Origin: Blattamonas nauphoetae
Lineage: Eukaryota; Preaxostyla; Oxymonadida
NCBI GenBank assembly: GCA_033064195.1
Contig: JARBJD010000714.1
Span: 1-21,001, forward strand
DNA length: 21,001 nucleotides
Reading direction: 5' to 3'
Shown: positions 1 through 8,215 of the stretch, piece by piece
Position numbering within the stretch: the stretch's first letter is position 1
How the letters are laid out: every line of letters begins with the position of its first letter
The notes under the pieces: generated by a model
The model's database searches: none
What the model was told of the DNA's origin: nothing
The model's input: the letters and a program-made list of their open reading frames with translations, nothing else
Program-made: the position numbers and the translations under genes

Positions 1-342
1 GGCGAAAAGAAGCTGCCCTTTTGGCTCGATCCAGCCCATTATTTGTTTCAACACTTCACAAAGATCCTTTTTCTATGGTACTTTTGAGAATTCATATTAG
101 TTCACAGCCCCCTGCCTTGAGCGGGGCTGTGAAGACTATCCGACATTATGAAAAGTGTCTGGAAAAGGATCGGGTGAAGTGTAGATGAATTTATATCTCC
201 AAACCCGGTCTCAAATCCAAAAATAAATACTAAATCATCGTGAAATGATATTAAACAAAGCTCCTCTTAAAATATTGGAGGGCACGGGTAGGATCATGCC
301 ACTCAATTCTACACCTATCCCCTGGCCCTTTAATCGTGATGA
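1..342. other. Gene-free leader region before the first host gene
   Basis: I see no convincing coding region here. The reading frame that later encodes the ARM-like protein is closed by a TGA at 340-342, so the gene cannot extend further upstream in the same frame. The only structure I can support is the fold-back at 51-182, listed separately. The rest (183-342) is mixed-composition DNA with no recognisable promoter motif, RNA gene or repeat. Confidence 0.5.
51..182. repeat. Fold-back (hairpin) repeat, possibly a MITE-like relic
   Basis: The outer arms ACACTTCAC-n3-GATCCTTTT (51-71) and AAAAGGATC-n2-GTGAAGTGT (163-182) are exact complements apart from the short internal spacer. Nested inside is a second perfect 11-bp stem, TTCACAGCCCC (101-111) with GGGGCTGTGAA (123-133), and an 11-nt loop. 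The stretches in between are also partly complementary, so about 130 bp can fold into one long imperfect hairpin. No coding capacity and no clear target duplication are visible. It could be a miniature fold-back element or a structured RNA or terminator; the sequence does not decide between them. Confidence 0.55.
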
Positions 343-354
343 TACTCCTCTGTT

Positions 355-801
355 TTGAGAACTCAGCCTCAAAGCTTCGGAACAATCAAGCAAGCATCAA
401 AACAGTTTCTGTCCCTTGTCGACTTCGTCAAAGCAGGAAACAATCTGGACGACACAGCAACCAGACAAGCATGTGCTCTTCTCCAGAATATCGTGCCTGA
501 ATCCAATCAGAAATACAAGTTCGAACCACTCCTCTTCAAACTGGTTCCAATTCCCGATGGATCTTGTTCTGGGTTCGCAGAGTCCATTGGATTGCTCCTC
601 ACATCATCCAACAAAGAGCTTGTTCAGGCCACATTGCCGTTCCTGCATCGAATCGTGAACGCATCGTCCTCATCATCACTATTCGACTTTACGGTGACAG
701 GATTCTTTAATCTCCTCCCGCTCGCATTTTATGAACAGGAAGTTCATCTTTGTGCCCAATCCGGACTGTATCTGACGAGAATTGTGACAGCATTCATCTT
801 A
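355..801 (+). pseudogene. ARM-like helical-repeat host protein, 5' part, interrupted by a mariner insertion
   Basis: About 149 codons of an all-helical, ARM/HEAT-like protein. Recognisable stretches include 'FLSLVDFVKAGNNLDD', 'QACALLQNI', 'PIPDGSCSGFAES', 'LLLTSSNKELVQATLPFL' and 'FFNLLPLAFYEQEVHLCAQ'. From memory this matches a large lineage-specific family of oxymonads whose molecular function is not known. The open frame has no ATG. It begins after a TGA at 340-342, and TTG at 355 sits where the family usually has its initiator, so the start codon appears lost by an A-to-T change. The frame runs without a break into the left end of a mariner-type element at 802 and ends artificially at a stop inside that element (814-816). 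The C-terminal half resumes at 2110 in the same frame. The absence of other stops suggests a recently killed gene. Confidence 0.75.
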
Positions 802-823
802 CAGGGTGTCCCATAAGTCTTGG
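802..823 (+). repeat. Mariner left terminal inverted repeat
   Basis: A 22-bp terminus immediately after the TA target dinucleotide. It matches the reverse complement of 2086-2107 except at positions 14 and 16. It also supplies the premature stop of the interrupted host gene. Confidence 0.85.
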
Positions 824-2085
824 TTTTTCAGAATTACGAAAAAACGACGCTGTTTTGGAATAAATCATATTGTGATATGAAGTCATCAGCTCACTTGTCA
901 CCTTTTGGATGAATAAAGGAACCATGAAGGAAATTACCGAACCTTATCCAACACACTCACGATCACGACAGCAGCCATCTCTAACATTGTGAAGCTGATT
1001 TCTTGAGAGATTCTTTGTGAGTGGTTTGCCTTTCTTTGTAACACACTCGTTGTTGTATCTCTTCTCTGAATCTTTCTAGTTGTTCTTCTTCATCTCTGAT
1101 TGGTCAATCCAAAGTCCGTTTATCATCAATCCTTCGCCATCCAAATATTACATTCATGAGACATTCATCTTAGCCTGTCATTCTCTCTGTTTCTGAGATA
1201 TGACGAAGCCCAGATATGATTCAGTCTGCCACCTATTCTTAGCGATCATCATAATTCCACTTTTGACTGTCGTCTCTCGCGTAACCAATTGTACGTATCC
1301 AGAACGAATCGAACAGTGGGACGCATTCATTTGAAGCAGCGGAACGTGACAATGAGTGCCATGTGCCAAAATCCCCAAAACACAATTCTCCTCACTGGCG
1401 ATGTAAATCGATGACGTCATCCGTCCAGATCTCAAAATAGTCTGTATCTCTCACTCATTTTATCTCTAGTATTTTCTCTTTATCTGCACCAGATGTCCGA
1501 TCAGGGCCAATCCACATCAATCGGACACCCGATCTCCAAGCCCTGTATTGATTGCGATATATTCAGCCACAACAAGATATCATCTTTCAGATCGCGAACT
1601 GTTCACTTGACATCAATTTAAACGTGAGATGACGTCGATTTTGGATATCTCACATCCTCGTTTTGGACGTCACTTCCAGAATTGACAGGTATCGTCATCT
1701 TCCTTTCTACTTCAAAAATACATTCATTCAGACTGTTTTCTCTTCACTGGACAGCCTTGCCGTTGTTATTTGTCTCCACTTTTCATGATATGGATGGTTT
1801 CAAGTTCGCTCTCGTGGACCAGCTCGCCATTTGCCAAACGCTCTCCATGCCATACATCTTCAGTATCTTGCTTCTCACTGCCCGAAAGTTATGTGGTTTA
1901 ACCAAGCTGCCCATATCATTCAGAATAATTGTTGGGGAAAATTTCATGTTTTGGATCGTTCTGTTCTCACTTCACATTGAACCAATACTCTTCATGTTCA
2001 TTTTCACAGTGACAGTTGCTCAGAGGATTATGTGAGAAAAATGAAGAATCTTAAAACATGAAGTTGATTCCAAGAAGTCAATTTT

Positions 2086-2107
2086 CCAAGATTAATGGGA
2101 CACCCTG
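2086..2107 (-). repeat. Mariner right terminal inverted repeat
   Basis: Inverted copy of the left terminus, ending GGGACACCCTG and followed directly by the second TA (2108-2109). The host reading frame resumes with TCT at 2110. Confidence 0.85.
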
Positions 2108-2109
2108 TA

Positions 2110-2694
2110 TCTTCATATTCGTCCAATTCTTATAGATTGTGCTCCAAAAAACTCATTTCTTTGGACACTTTCCATGAAACCTACACCGACCAGTTCTTCC
2201 GTCCCATCAGACCCTTTCTGGACTTCGTCTGCAAGAATCGACGAAGAATCCATTTTGATGACAACTCTCCCGATTTCTCCGTGCTGTTACAAACAATTCT
2301 CAAATGCTCGCCGTTCATGGAAGAGATGACTCAGTTTGCGCTGTCTTCTTCTTTTGCTGTGGCGTTCACAGACAGCTGTGATTTCTTCGAACCAAACCTC
2401 ATGACTATCTTTCTTCTTCAAACACTGAAAGATATCAACTATCTCGGATTCAACTATCAGAATAATCCGATTCAAACACGAAGAAAGCAGATTATGGCCA
2501 AATTGTGCGAAGAAGGCCTTTCCGATGAGATCGAGCTCCACTTCCGAACATCCGACGATACGTACGATCAGCCTGAGGTCTTCCTGGGAATGCAGCTGAT
2601 TGCACTGTTTGGTGGGAACTACTCAATGTGGGCGACAGATGAGGATTATGCGATTCTTCGAAACTTGGCATTTTGGATTGAAGTCGACGACTAA
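2110..2694 (+). pseudogene. ARM-like helical-repeat host protein, 3' part
   Basis: This is the C-terminal continuation of the gene that starts at 355, in the same frame once the mariner is removed. It reads through 'ISLDTFHETYTDQFF', 'FLDFVCKNRRRIHFDD', 'ILKCSPFMEEMTQFALSSS', 'AFTDSCDFFEPN', 'RRKQIMAKLCEEGLSDEIE' and 'GMQLIALFGGN', and ends at TAA (2692-2694). The 'FALSSSFAVAFTDS' and 'EEGLSDEIELHF' blocks are the family's usual C-terminal signatures. An ATG at 2095 exists only because the transposon end contributes it, so I do not regard 2095-2694 as a separate gene. Rebuilt host length would be about 343 codons, close to the 351 codons of the intact paralogue at 5272-6327. No further stops are present in this half. 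Confidence 0.75.
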
Positions 2695-2789
2695 AGTTTT
2701 CTGTTTCGAACAGCTCATCACGTCCGACACCATCGTCGCGTTCATTCATAACCACTTCAACCGATTCCTTATTTTGATCTGTTTTCAGA

Positions 2790-5153
2790 AAGCACGAGGC
2801 GTAGTCAAAATTGGGGTGAGATGAGATGAAGAAAAGATTTCTTCAGAATCAAGCTGAACAGAAAGGACCTCGAGTATAGAATCTGTGGACGAGTTGGCGG
2901 AGAGAGATCAACTTGAGGCGGCGAGAGGAGTTCGCGAACTAATACTTGGGTCACACGAGTGTCCTGACGACTTGATTGGATTAGAGGAGAGGTCATGAGT
3001 TCCGAACAGCGCGAACTTCAACATTTGTAGTTTAACAAAATGGTCAAATACAGAATCGGTGGACGAGGTGACATACATTCTGACCCTTTCATCACTTTTG
3101 ATGTCGAGAGTGGAGAAGTCGCGTGGAGGAGAGCTTTGGCGAGAATGATGAATGAGCATCGCTGACAGTTCATTGATGTCGATTGTCTGTGACGGAGATC
3201 AAAGAAATCCCGTCAAACAGTCCAATGGTCTCGGCGACATCAGAGTCGCTCTCTGTTTCGTCTCCATCGTTCTCATTCACTTTCCATCCTCGGAAACCCA
3301 CAGCCTCTCGTCGCTGTTGATAGTTGTCGTAGTCTTGGCGAATTGTGCGCTGATTGTTCTTCCTCACAATCCCCCATCGACGAGATACGCAACTCGGTCG
3401 AGCAGCCACTTCGACTTCTCTGAAGTGCCGAGTGGGAAGGGAGGGATGTCTGGGAGAGAGGAATCTGAGAAAAAGACGAGAAAAGGAATGAGGAACACGA
3501 AAACAGAAAGAAGACTCAATCAGAGAAAGAAGAGTCGCATCCAAAGGACACGACACTTCCGATCAAACACTTCACACCAAACCTCTCAACACTTCCACCA
3601 ACGACGTCACCGGCGTGGCTGTCCCAACATTCGGCATCTTCCGCATTCTCCCTCCACCCACTCTCATCGTCTCGCTCAAACTCGAAGGAGAGCCGGTCGT
3701 CGTCTGACTTCGGCAAACGGAATGTCGTCCCCAACCAAAAAGAGAGATTTGAGGATAAACACGAGAAGACTGTGGAACCATCCAAAGTCCATCGTTTGGC
3801 GAGTTTTCTTCACCTGGCTTGGAGAACCAACACAGAAAGTGCAGCCGGACCAAATCAACAAAGGTGTTCAGGACAATCGAGTGTCAGCCATCTTTCTGAT
3901 TCTCATCGTTCGAAGAGGATCTTCACCGATTGGTGTGTTTCTCGATTGTTCATCTTTCGTTCTTTCAACTTCGTGAAGCTCCCAAGTTAAACGGCAGAAC
4001 CGACATGTCGATTTTGAAGTGGAGACGTGGCTCGACAAATGAAGAAAGATGGACAGGACACAAATAGAAAGGAGATTCTGTGGAAAGGGCCAGTGAGAGT
4101 GGAGATGAACATTCTGTTGTTGCGAGTTGGATCCGCTTGAAACCCTTCCGACACGCCACCACCTGACACGAACACCTGCCTCCCCAGAAGAGCCACACTC
4201 CAACTGCAAATCCATCCACTCGCTCGCTGCACTTCGGACTTGGCGTCAGACAAATCGAGGGTGAGTTTCGACACTTTCCGACACGTCCAGAATGGACGAA
4301 GCTCGTCCCCATCCAACTGGCCGATGTCGACGATCCCGTTTTCCACTGCGACAGAGCAGGCAACGACACCGATTGGGGTTTTGGGGAAGGCAGAGGATGG
4401 GAAGAAGAAGGAGTGGTGAAGACGAAGTTCCGGTCGGGCGAGGATTCCGAAGCGAGGAGGATTCGGTCGATGGTCAGGTTGGATTGGTCGGTCTCGCAGG
4501 GCCAGCGCAGACGAGAAGAAGGGCACACTCTTCGTCCTCAATTTCGACTGTTTTGGTCCAAATTGCTGGTTGTCCTCGATTGACCAGCGATGGTGCTGGG
4601 GAGTGGGTGGATGACGAGGAGACGAGAATGTTGGGCCTGAACGAACCGTTCAAATGGGTCCATTTCGTTCGATTGAGAACTGCCAGAGGTCGTTCAGTCT
4701 GTTCTCCTCCCCATTCCAGTCAACATCACGTCCACCAAGCACGAACAGACGCTCAAAGTATTCGCAGAATCTCGTGTCTTCGATGCCTGCTGCAGCTGCA
4801 ATTCAAGTGTCTGTGTGCTGTTCCCACGAGTGGTCGGGCGGCACAACGGAAAGGGGGTTGTTCAAGAGCAGTTTCTCCTCGTTCTTCCCTCCGAACACCC
4901 ATAATCAGCAAATGCTGAGACACTGCGGTGGGTGACGCGGGTGTGGGAACATCGTCGATGGAGATGGAGACGAGAGTGGTTGTTGGGTGGGGATCGAGGG
5001 AGATCGAACGTGATCCGCGTTGAGAAGCGGAGTGGCTGCTGAATATCGTTCGAAGGGCGACGAGGGCGAGTTTGCAAGGGAGTGCTGGTCGCTTTGCCTC
5101 CAAATCCAAGGCACAACGAACTCGGCATTTGCACATGCAAATAAAGCAATCAC
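2790..5153 (-). pseudogene. Secreted Kelch-repeat (beta-propeller) protein, decayed
   Basis: Read on the minus strand the region starts with a short signal-peptide-like N-terminus, 'IALFACANAEFVVPW', just after a GTG at 5153-5151 where an ATG would be expected. Kelch blades follow in shifting frames: 'LVSISIDDVPTPASPTAVSQ' leading to 'LWVFGGKNEEKLLLN' (about 4980-4870), 'LFVLGGRDVDWNGEENRLND' (about 4754-4695), and 'LTLDLSDAKSEVQ' leading to 'RQVFVSGGGVSEGFQ' (about 4275-4135). The hydrophobic-GG-x, D-x-L and conserved-W spacing is the Kelch signature. Farther on, 'DDRLSFEFERDDESGW' and a hydrophilic acidic tail ('DNYQQRREAVGFRGWK', 'DGDETESDSDVAE', about 3340-3190) look like the C-terminal part. 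Several frameshifts and the lost ATG show it is dead. The long plus-strand frames over this region are antisense shadows. The exact 3' end is uncertain. Confidence 0.5.
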
Positions 5154-5271
5154 GAGGGAGGGAAGGAGTCGGGGTGTGCGGTGAATTAACTTCGAGTAAT
5201 GTCGGGAGGGGTTGGATCAGAGACAGGATGAGGTGTGAAAGTTCGCTGGTTGTTGTCTGTTTCTATTCTCG
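5154..5271. other. Short intergenic spacer
   Basis: Lies between the 3' end of the intact ARM-like gene and the 5' end of the Kelch pseudogene, both on the minus strand. I see no promoter element I can defend. Confidence 0.4.
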
Positions 5272-6327
5272 TTATCGAAGGTTCAAGCCCTGCTGGTTGT
5301 TCCATGTGATCGATTTTATAACAAGAAAGTTTCCGTTTTTGTCGTTTTGCAGCATTTCATCGATCATATCGTCGATGCCCTCCATTCTCAACATAGAAAT
5401 CATATTCTTCCACATCTGTCGCTGACCTCCACGGTTCCTGTTCCATTCCCGCTGAGTAGTGTTCATTAAGGACAGAAAATAAGAGATTGAGATATAGCTT
5501 TCGAAGAATGTCAGACAACTTGTGAGCGTGAGAACGATCGGTATATGAAGAATAAAATCCATCGTTGGTCGATAATAATGAGATATTTCGAGGAGGTGTG
5601 TGAGGAGAAATATAAAGATGGAGGATTGGTTGCCGTCGAGGATCGAATAGCGATTCACGCACAAATGGCATATATACTTCTCCGATGGGACGAGAACTTG
5701 CTTCAATATCGTCTCATGAACATATTGTTGTTCACTGCCATCTTCGATTTTGAGTTCGTTCAGTCCAAAAGGAGTTGCAAGGGTGACAGAATTTTTTATC
5801 ATTGTGATTAGGTTGACGTGGATATCGACTGTTTCGGTGAATGAAAGTGACACTGGATTGAGATTGATTATGATTTGAGGGATAAGATCAGCTTTTACGA
5901 GGGCATGTCGGAGTTTAGTTGAACACCAAAAGATCAAAGTTCCAAGCATCTTCATTGCTGCTGCGGGTATTGTCTGACTGGCTGAAGAAACGAGCATCCC
6001 AAAGCACTGGACGAAGTTCGTCAACGATTCATCAGTGGTCTGCCCAAAGTTGGTGAGAAAAGCATCTGCTGACGTTTGATTCTTTGGAATCACAGTTTCG
6101 AGAAAGTACAGTGCCGTCGCTTCCAGAGAGTCATCAAGTGTAGGCTGTAACTTCACAGTGGCAACGAGAGATCGAAAGACAGCTGCTTGGATATGTGGAG
6201 ATTCACGTGGGCCAGGACGCCAATTCAGAAAAGGAGAACAGTCTGGTGAATATGAAAAGAAGTGTGAAGAGATACCAGAGCAAGGAGATTCAGTGGATGA
6301 GGATGTGTTCGTGTCTAAACCAGTCAT
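5272..6327 (-). CDS. ARM-like helical-repeat protein, apparently intact (351 aa)
   Basis: A single uninterrupted minus-strand frame from ATG (6327) to its stop (5272). The protein is predicted to be all-helical, with ARM/HEAT-style repeats and no signal peptide or membrane segment. Marker stretches in order are 'DCSPFLNWRPGP' near residue 29, 'AAVFRSLVATVKLQPTLDDS', 'FLTNFGQTTDESLTNFVQCF', 'LVSSASQTIPAAAMKMLGTL', 'LRHALVKADLIPQIIINLNP', 'VLVPSEKYICHLCVNRYSIL', 'YYRPTMDFILHIPIVLT', 'LTFFES', 'NTTQREWNRNRGGQRQMWKN', 'MLRMEGIDDMIDEMLQNDKN'. I recall this arrangement from a large oxymonad family of unknown function, and the length fits. It is the only clearly intact host gene in the window. The nearest neighbour upstream is a broken relative (6625-7118), which suggests local duplication. 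No frameshift, intron or odd codon use is visible. Confidence 0.75.
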   Translation of the reverse strand: MTGLDTNTSSSTESPCSGISSHFFSYSPDCSPFLNWRPGPRESPHIQAAVFRSLVATVKLQPTLDDSLEATALYFLETVIPKNQTSADAFLTNFGQTTDESLTNFVQCFGMLVSSASQTIPAAAMKMLGTLIFWCSTKLRHALVKADLIPQIIINLNPVSLSFTETVDIHVNLITMIKNSVTLATPFGLNELKIEDGSEQQYVHETILKQVLVPSEKYICHLCVNRYSILDGNQSSIFIFLLTHLLEISHYYRPTMDFILHIPIVLTLTSCLTFFESYISISYFLSLMNTTQREWNRNRGGQRQMWKNMISMLRMEGIDDMIDEMLQNDKNGNFLVIKSITWNNQQGLNLR

Positions 6328-6624
6328 TTTTTCTGATTCCGAGTCGGATCACTCGTTATGGGTCTTTGAATAGAAAAGATGAAAGAAAGAGTTTGAGATG
6401 AAACCGATAGGAAATATTGAGAATTCATACATGGATGAGTGGATTGATGACATGAAATCATCGAATGCTTCGCTAGAATGCTTGTTTCCATTCAAAACCA
6501 AAACAGGAGACGTTTAGTCAAGAACGCCAAAACGAGCAGCCACAATATCGTGTGTGGTGAGGAGAGAGGCAGAGTGAACGAGAGGGCGTGAGTGGCGATG
6601 GAGGAGGGATAGAGAATGGCCATC
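6328..6624. other. Spacer upstream of the intact ARM-like gene
   Basis: This would hold the promoter of the minus-strand gene ending at 5272, but I cannot point to a specific element. It contains no coding region that I recognise. Confidence 0.4.
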
Positions 6625-7118
6625 TCATCGCCTGTAACGAGTTCTGCATTTGGATCGATTGCAGTTCATTCCCAAACTGTTCGCGATCATCAACGAACGA
6701 AGACTCACATTCACTCCTTTCGGTGATGAGTGGTGGTGAAGGACGGTTCGTTCGAGACTGTCTCTGAACCCTCTCGTTCCAGTGCCTGCAACAAGACGAT
6801 CCCGTTCTGCTCTGTTTCGTCTCCTCCTGCTTTCCACGTGTTGAGAGTGTCGGAGAAGAACCAGTGGATGAATTGATTGGTGTCATCGTGCTCAACTTCG
6901 GTGAGGAGTGATTGGAAGATTGTTGGGATGTGGGATGAACAGACAAAACAGAGTGAGGGCTGGTGATTCGGAGATAATTGAAAGATTGTTGAGAGCAATC
7001 GTAAAGTCGCTTTGTATTCTTCGATCCATGACATCAGGTGACGATTCCGACTGATCTGGACGAGAGAGGTTCCATTGCGATCAACGCGTCGTGCAGCACC
7101 AGATTTCGGATGGATTGA
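6625..7118 (-). pseudogene. ARM-like helical-repeat protein, C-terminal fragment, frameshifted
   Basis: A third member of the same helical-repeat family. Reading the minus strand from about 7118: 'SIRNLVLHDALIAMEP' in one frame, then 'LVQISRNRHLMSWIEEYKAT', 'LSTIFQLSPNHQPSLCFVC', 'IFQSLLTEVEHDDTNQFI', 'NTWKAGGDETEQNGIVLLQA' in a second, then 'FRDSLERTVLHHHSSPKGVN' and 'IANSLGMNCNRSK' in a third, ending at 6625. The order matches the family's C-terminal half, so at least two frameshifts lie near 7065 and 6770. The N-terminal half is not recognisable upstream. It therefore looks like a truncated, frame-broken copy lying head-to-tail with the intact gene at 5272-6327. Confidence 0.65.
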
Positions 7119-7148
7119 GGGTCAATGGTGGAAGTGGGTTAAGTATAG

Positions 7149-7226
7149 GCGCAGATCCGATTTTCGCTACGCGCAGATCCAAAATCGGATACGCGCAGAT
7201 CCAAATGGATACACGCAGATCTATAC
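7149..7226. repeat. Short degenerate tandem repeat (20-22 bp unit, about 3.6 copies)
   Basis: Copies start GCGCAGATCC at 7149, 7171 and 7193, with a partial copy (ACGCAGATCT) at 7213. Unit lengths are 22, 22 and 20 bp. Neighbouring units also contain a 10-bp inverted repeat, ATCCGATTTT (7155-7164) and AAAATCGGAT (7181-7190), so the array can form a small hairpin. It lies just upstream of the broken ARM-like fragment and has no coding meaning that I can see. Confidence 0.7.
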
Positions 7227-7552
7227 TTTTGTTGTTTCTGTTCGAATTTATGGCTGGTGATTGTGTCAGAAAACTTCAATACGGACTGATTTACTCTCAC
7301 ACATCTTTCAGAATAACAAATCGATTGAAAAAGTTGATAAATTGAGCAAGGTGATTCCAAAACAATGACTGTCGCAAATTGCGATTTGAAGATACTGCTC
7401 TGGATGAAATATTGAAATTTCTGGTTGTGATCCATGATAATGCTAATATTCCCGAATACAGTGACAAAGAACAAGTGTTATGGAGTGTTTTGCCTTCGGC
7501 ATTGGAGGCGAACAAGTTGACAGTATAGCGGCTTCTATTGGATCATACAGAT
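7227..7552. other. Unassigned region, possibly decayed host coding DNA
   Basis: Minus-strand frames of 72 and 111 codons cross this stretch. Their composition (many F, S, I, Q residues) could be a very decayed N-terminal half of the ARM-like fragment, but no family signature is readable. I make no gene call. Confidence 0.35.
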
Positions 7553-8126
7553 TCAAAAGAATGGAGTGGTGGATTGAACTGTTCGAGAGGTTTCAGAATT
7601 GGCCAGATCGCGGCTCTCCAATCTCCACGTTTGGCTCGAGCGCTTCAGCAACAACGGAGACGCTCTGCTGGACGAGTTGATGGTGACAACGAGGAGAATC
7701 TGCCCTCCGATCGGGATGGGTCCTGTGAGAGGAACGACAGAGAGGGAGGGATCTGTCTTCTCGACAAAGAAGCAGACATTCGACTCGATCTGCTTCTCTA
7801 TAAATTCCGCTCTGCCCTCAGAAACCTCGCCGATGATGCGGAGGTTCTCGACTGAATGTCAGGCGGCTTGAAGTGGGATGGTCGTCTGCTCGGCGAGGAT
7901 GGTCTCGAGAGGAACATGGACCAGACAGTCTGTCTGGATGCCCTCGCCCTCTTTGATGTACGAGCCGTGCATGATGACGCTGGCTGGCGGAGCTGCACCA
8001 CTCGCGCGTCTGTGGAGGAGTTGCCGAGGAGAGCAGTCTGGTCCATTTCCCAGTGGAAGTTGGCTGGGTGGTTTCCAGGATTGGTGATGTTGAATGTTTC
8101 GCCCACACAGCGACTGATGTTGGAGG
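7553..8126 (-). pseudogene. Fragment of a HYDIN-like (ASH/MSP-domain) flagellar protein
   Basis: The minus strand begins at the retroelement boundary with 'VPSSNISRC' and 'VGETFNITNPGNHPANFHWE', the classic core of an ASPM-SPD2-Hydin (ASH) beta-sandwich: a 'N-x-G-x-x-P-A-x-F-x-W' strand pair. It continues in a second frame with 'VIMHGSYIKEGEGIQTDCLV' and 'VPLETILAEQTTIPLQ', then 'VENLRIIGEVSEGRAEFIEK' and 'SLSVVPLTGPIPIGGQILLV', which resembles the 'G-x-I-P-x-G' strand of a further domain. It stops at TGA 7555-7553. A frameshift near 7990 and an in-frame TGA (7861-7859) show it is dead. ASH proteins such as HYDIN, CFAP47, CFAP65 and DLEC1 act in the axoneme. I cannot tell which one this is, and only about 190 codons are present. 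Confidence 0.5.
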
Positions 8127-8212
8127 AAGGTGTTCCTTACTCTCACACCACTACCAAACCAGGGTTACCAACTCCTGAGTCTGGCGAAGTGAAACCATGG
8201 GTGGCCGATCCA
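8127..8212 (+). repeat. DIRS-like element 1: left inverted terminal repeat
   Basis: Bases 8165-8212 are a perfect 48-bp inverted copy of 12889-12936. The outermost 54 bp (8127-8180) reappear inverted in the ICR (12510-12563) with one mismatch. Left and right outermost tips differ from each other, as is usual in DIRS elements. Confidence 0.9.
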
Positions 8213-8215
8213 TCA

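Larger units (their letters stand above)
802..2107. mobile_element. Tc1/mariner-type DNA transposon, non-autonomous or decayed, about 1.3 kb
   Basis: The two ends are 22-bp inverted repeats starting CAGGGTGTCCCAT (20 of 22 positions match), flanked on both sides by TA (800-801 and 2108-2109). A 1306-bp length, a TA duplication and a CAGGGTGTCCC terminus are all typical of the Tc1/mariner superfamily. No intact transposase is present: the longest frames are 117 codons (+) and 85 codons (-), and neither resembles a transposase. On the minus strand, 'IDVDWP' encoded at 1504-1521 is reminiscent of the DWP-x-SPDL block around the third catalytic Asp, and 'MKFSPTII' near 1935-1960 recalls the region after the first Asp. 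Both are weak. The element sits inside a host ARM-like gene. Removing 802-2109 removes 1308 bp (436 codons), so host frame is kept. Confidence 0.8.

Noticed and set aside
1682-2035. 117-codon hydrophobic frame inside the mariner element
   Set aside because: Resembles no transposase or membrane protein that I know, and lies within a transposon on an AT-rich stretch; likely chance.
3152-3976. 274-codon plus-strand frame
   Set aside because: Low-complexity, Arg/Ser/Thr-rich product that looks like the antisense of the minus-strand Kelch/tail region. No domain is visible.
4292-4918. 208-codon plus-strand frame; a plus-strand ASH-like reading was also considered
   Set aside because: Arg-rich and domain-free. 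The minus strand gives ordered Kelch blades over the same bases, which is the better explanation.
7856-8215. N-terminal extension of the Gag-like frame upstream of the element
   Set aside because: It is antisense to the ASH fragment and then passes through the terminal repeat; the element's own start is at 8216.
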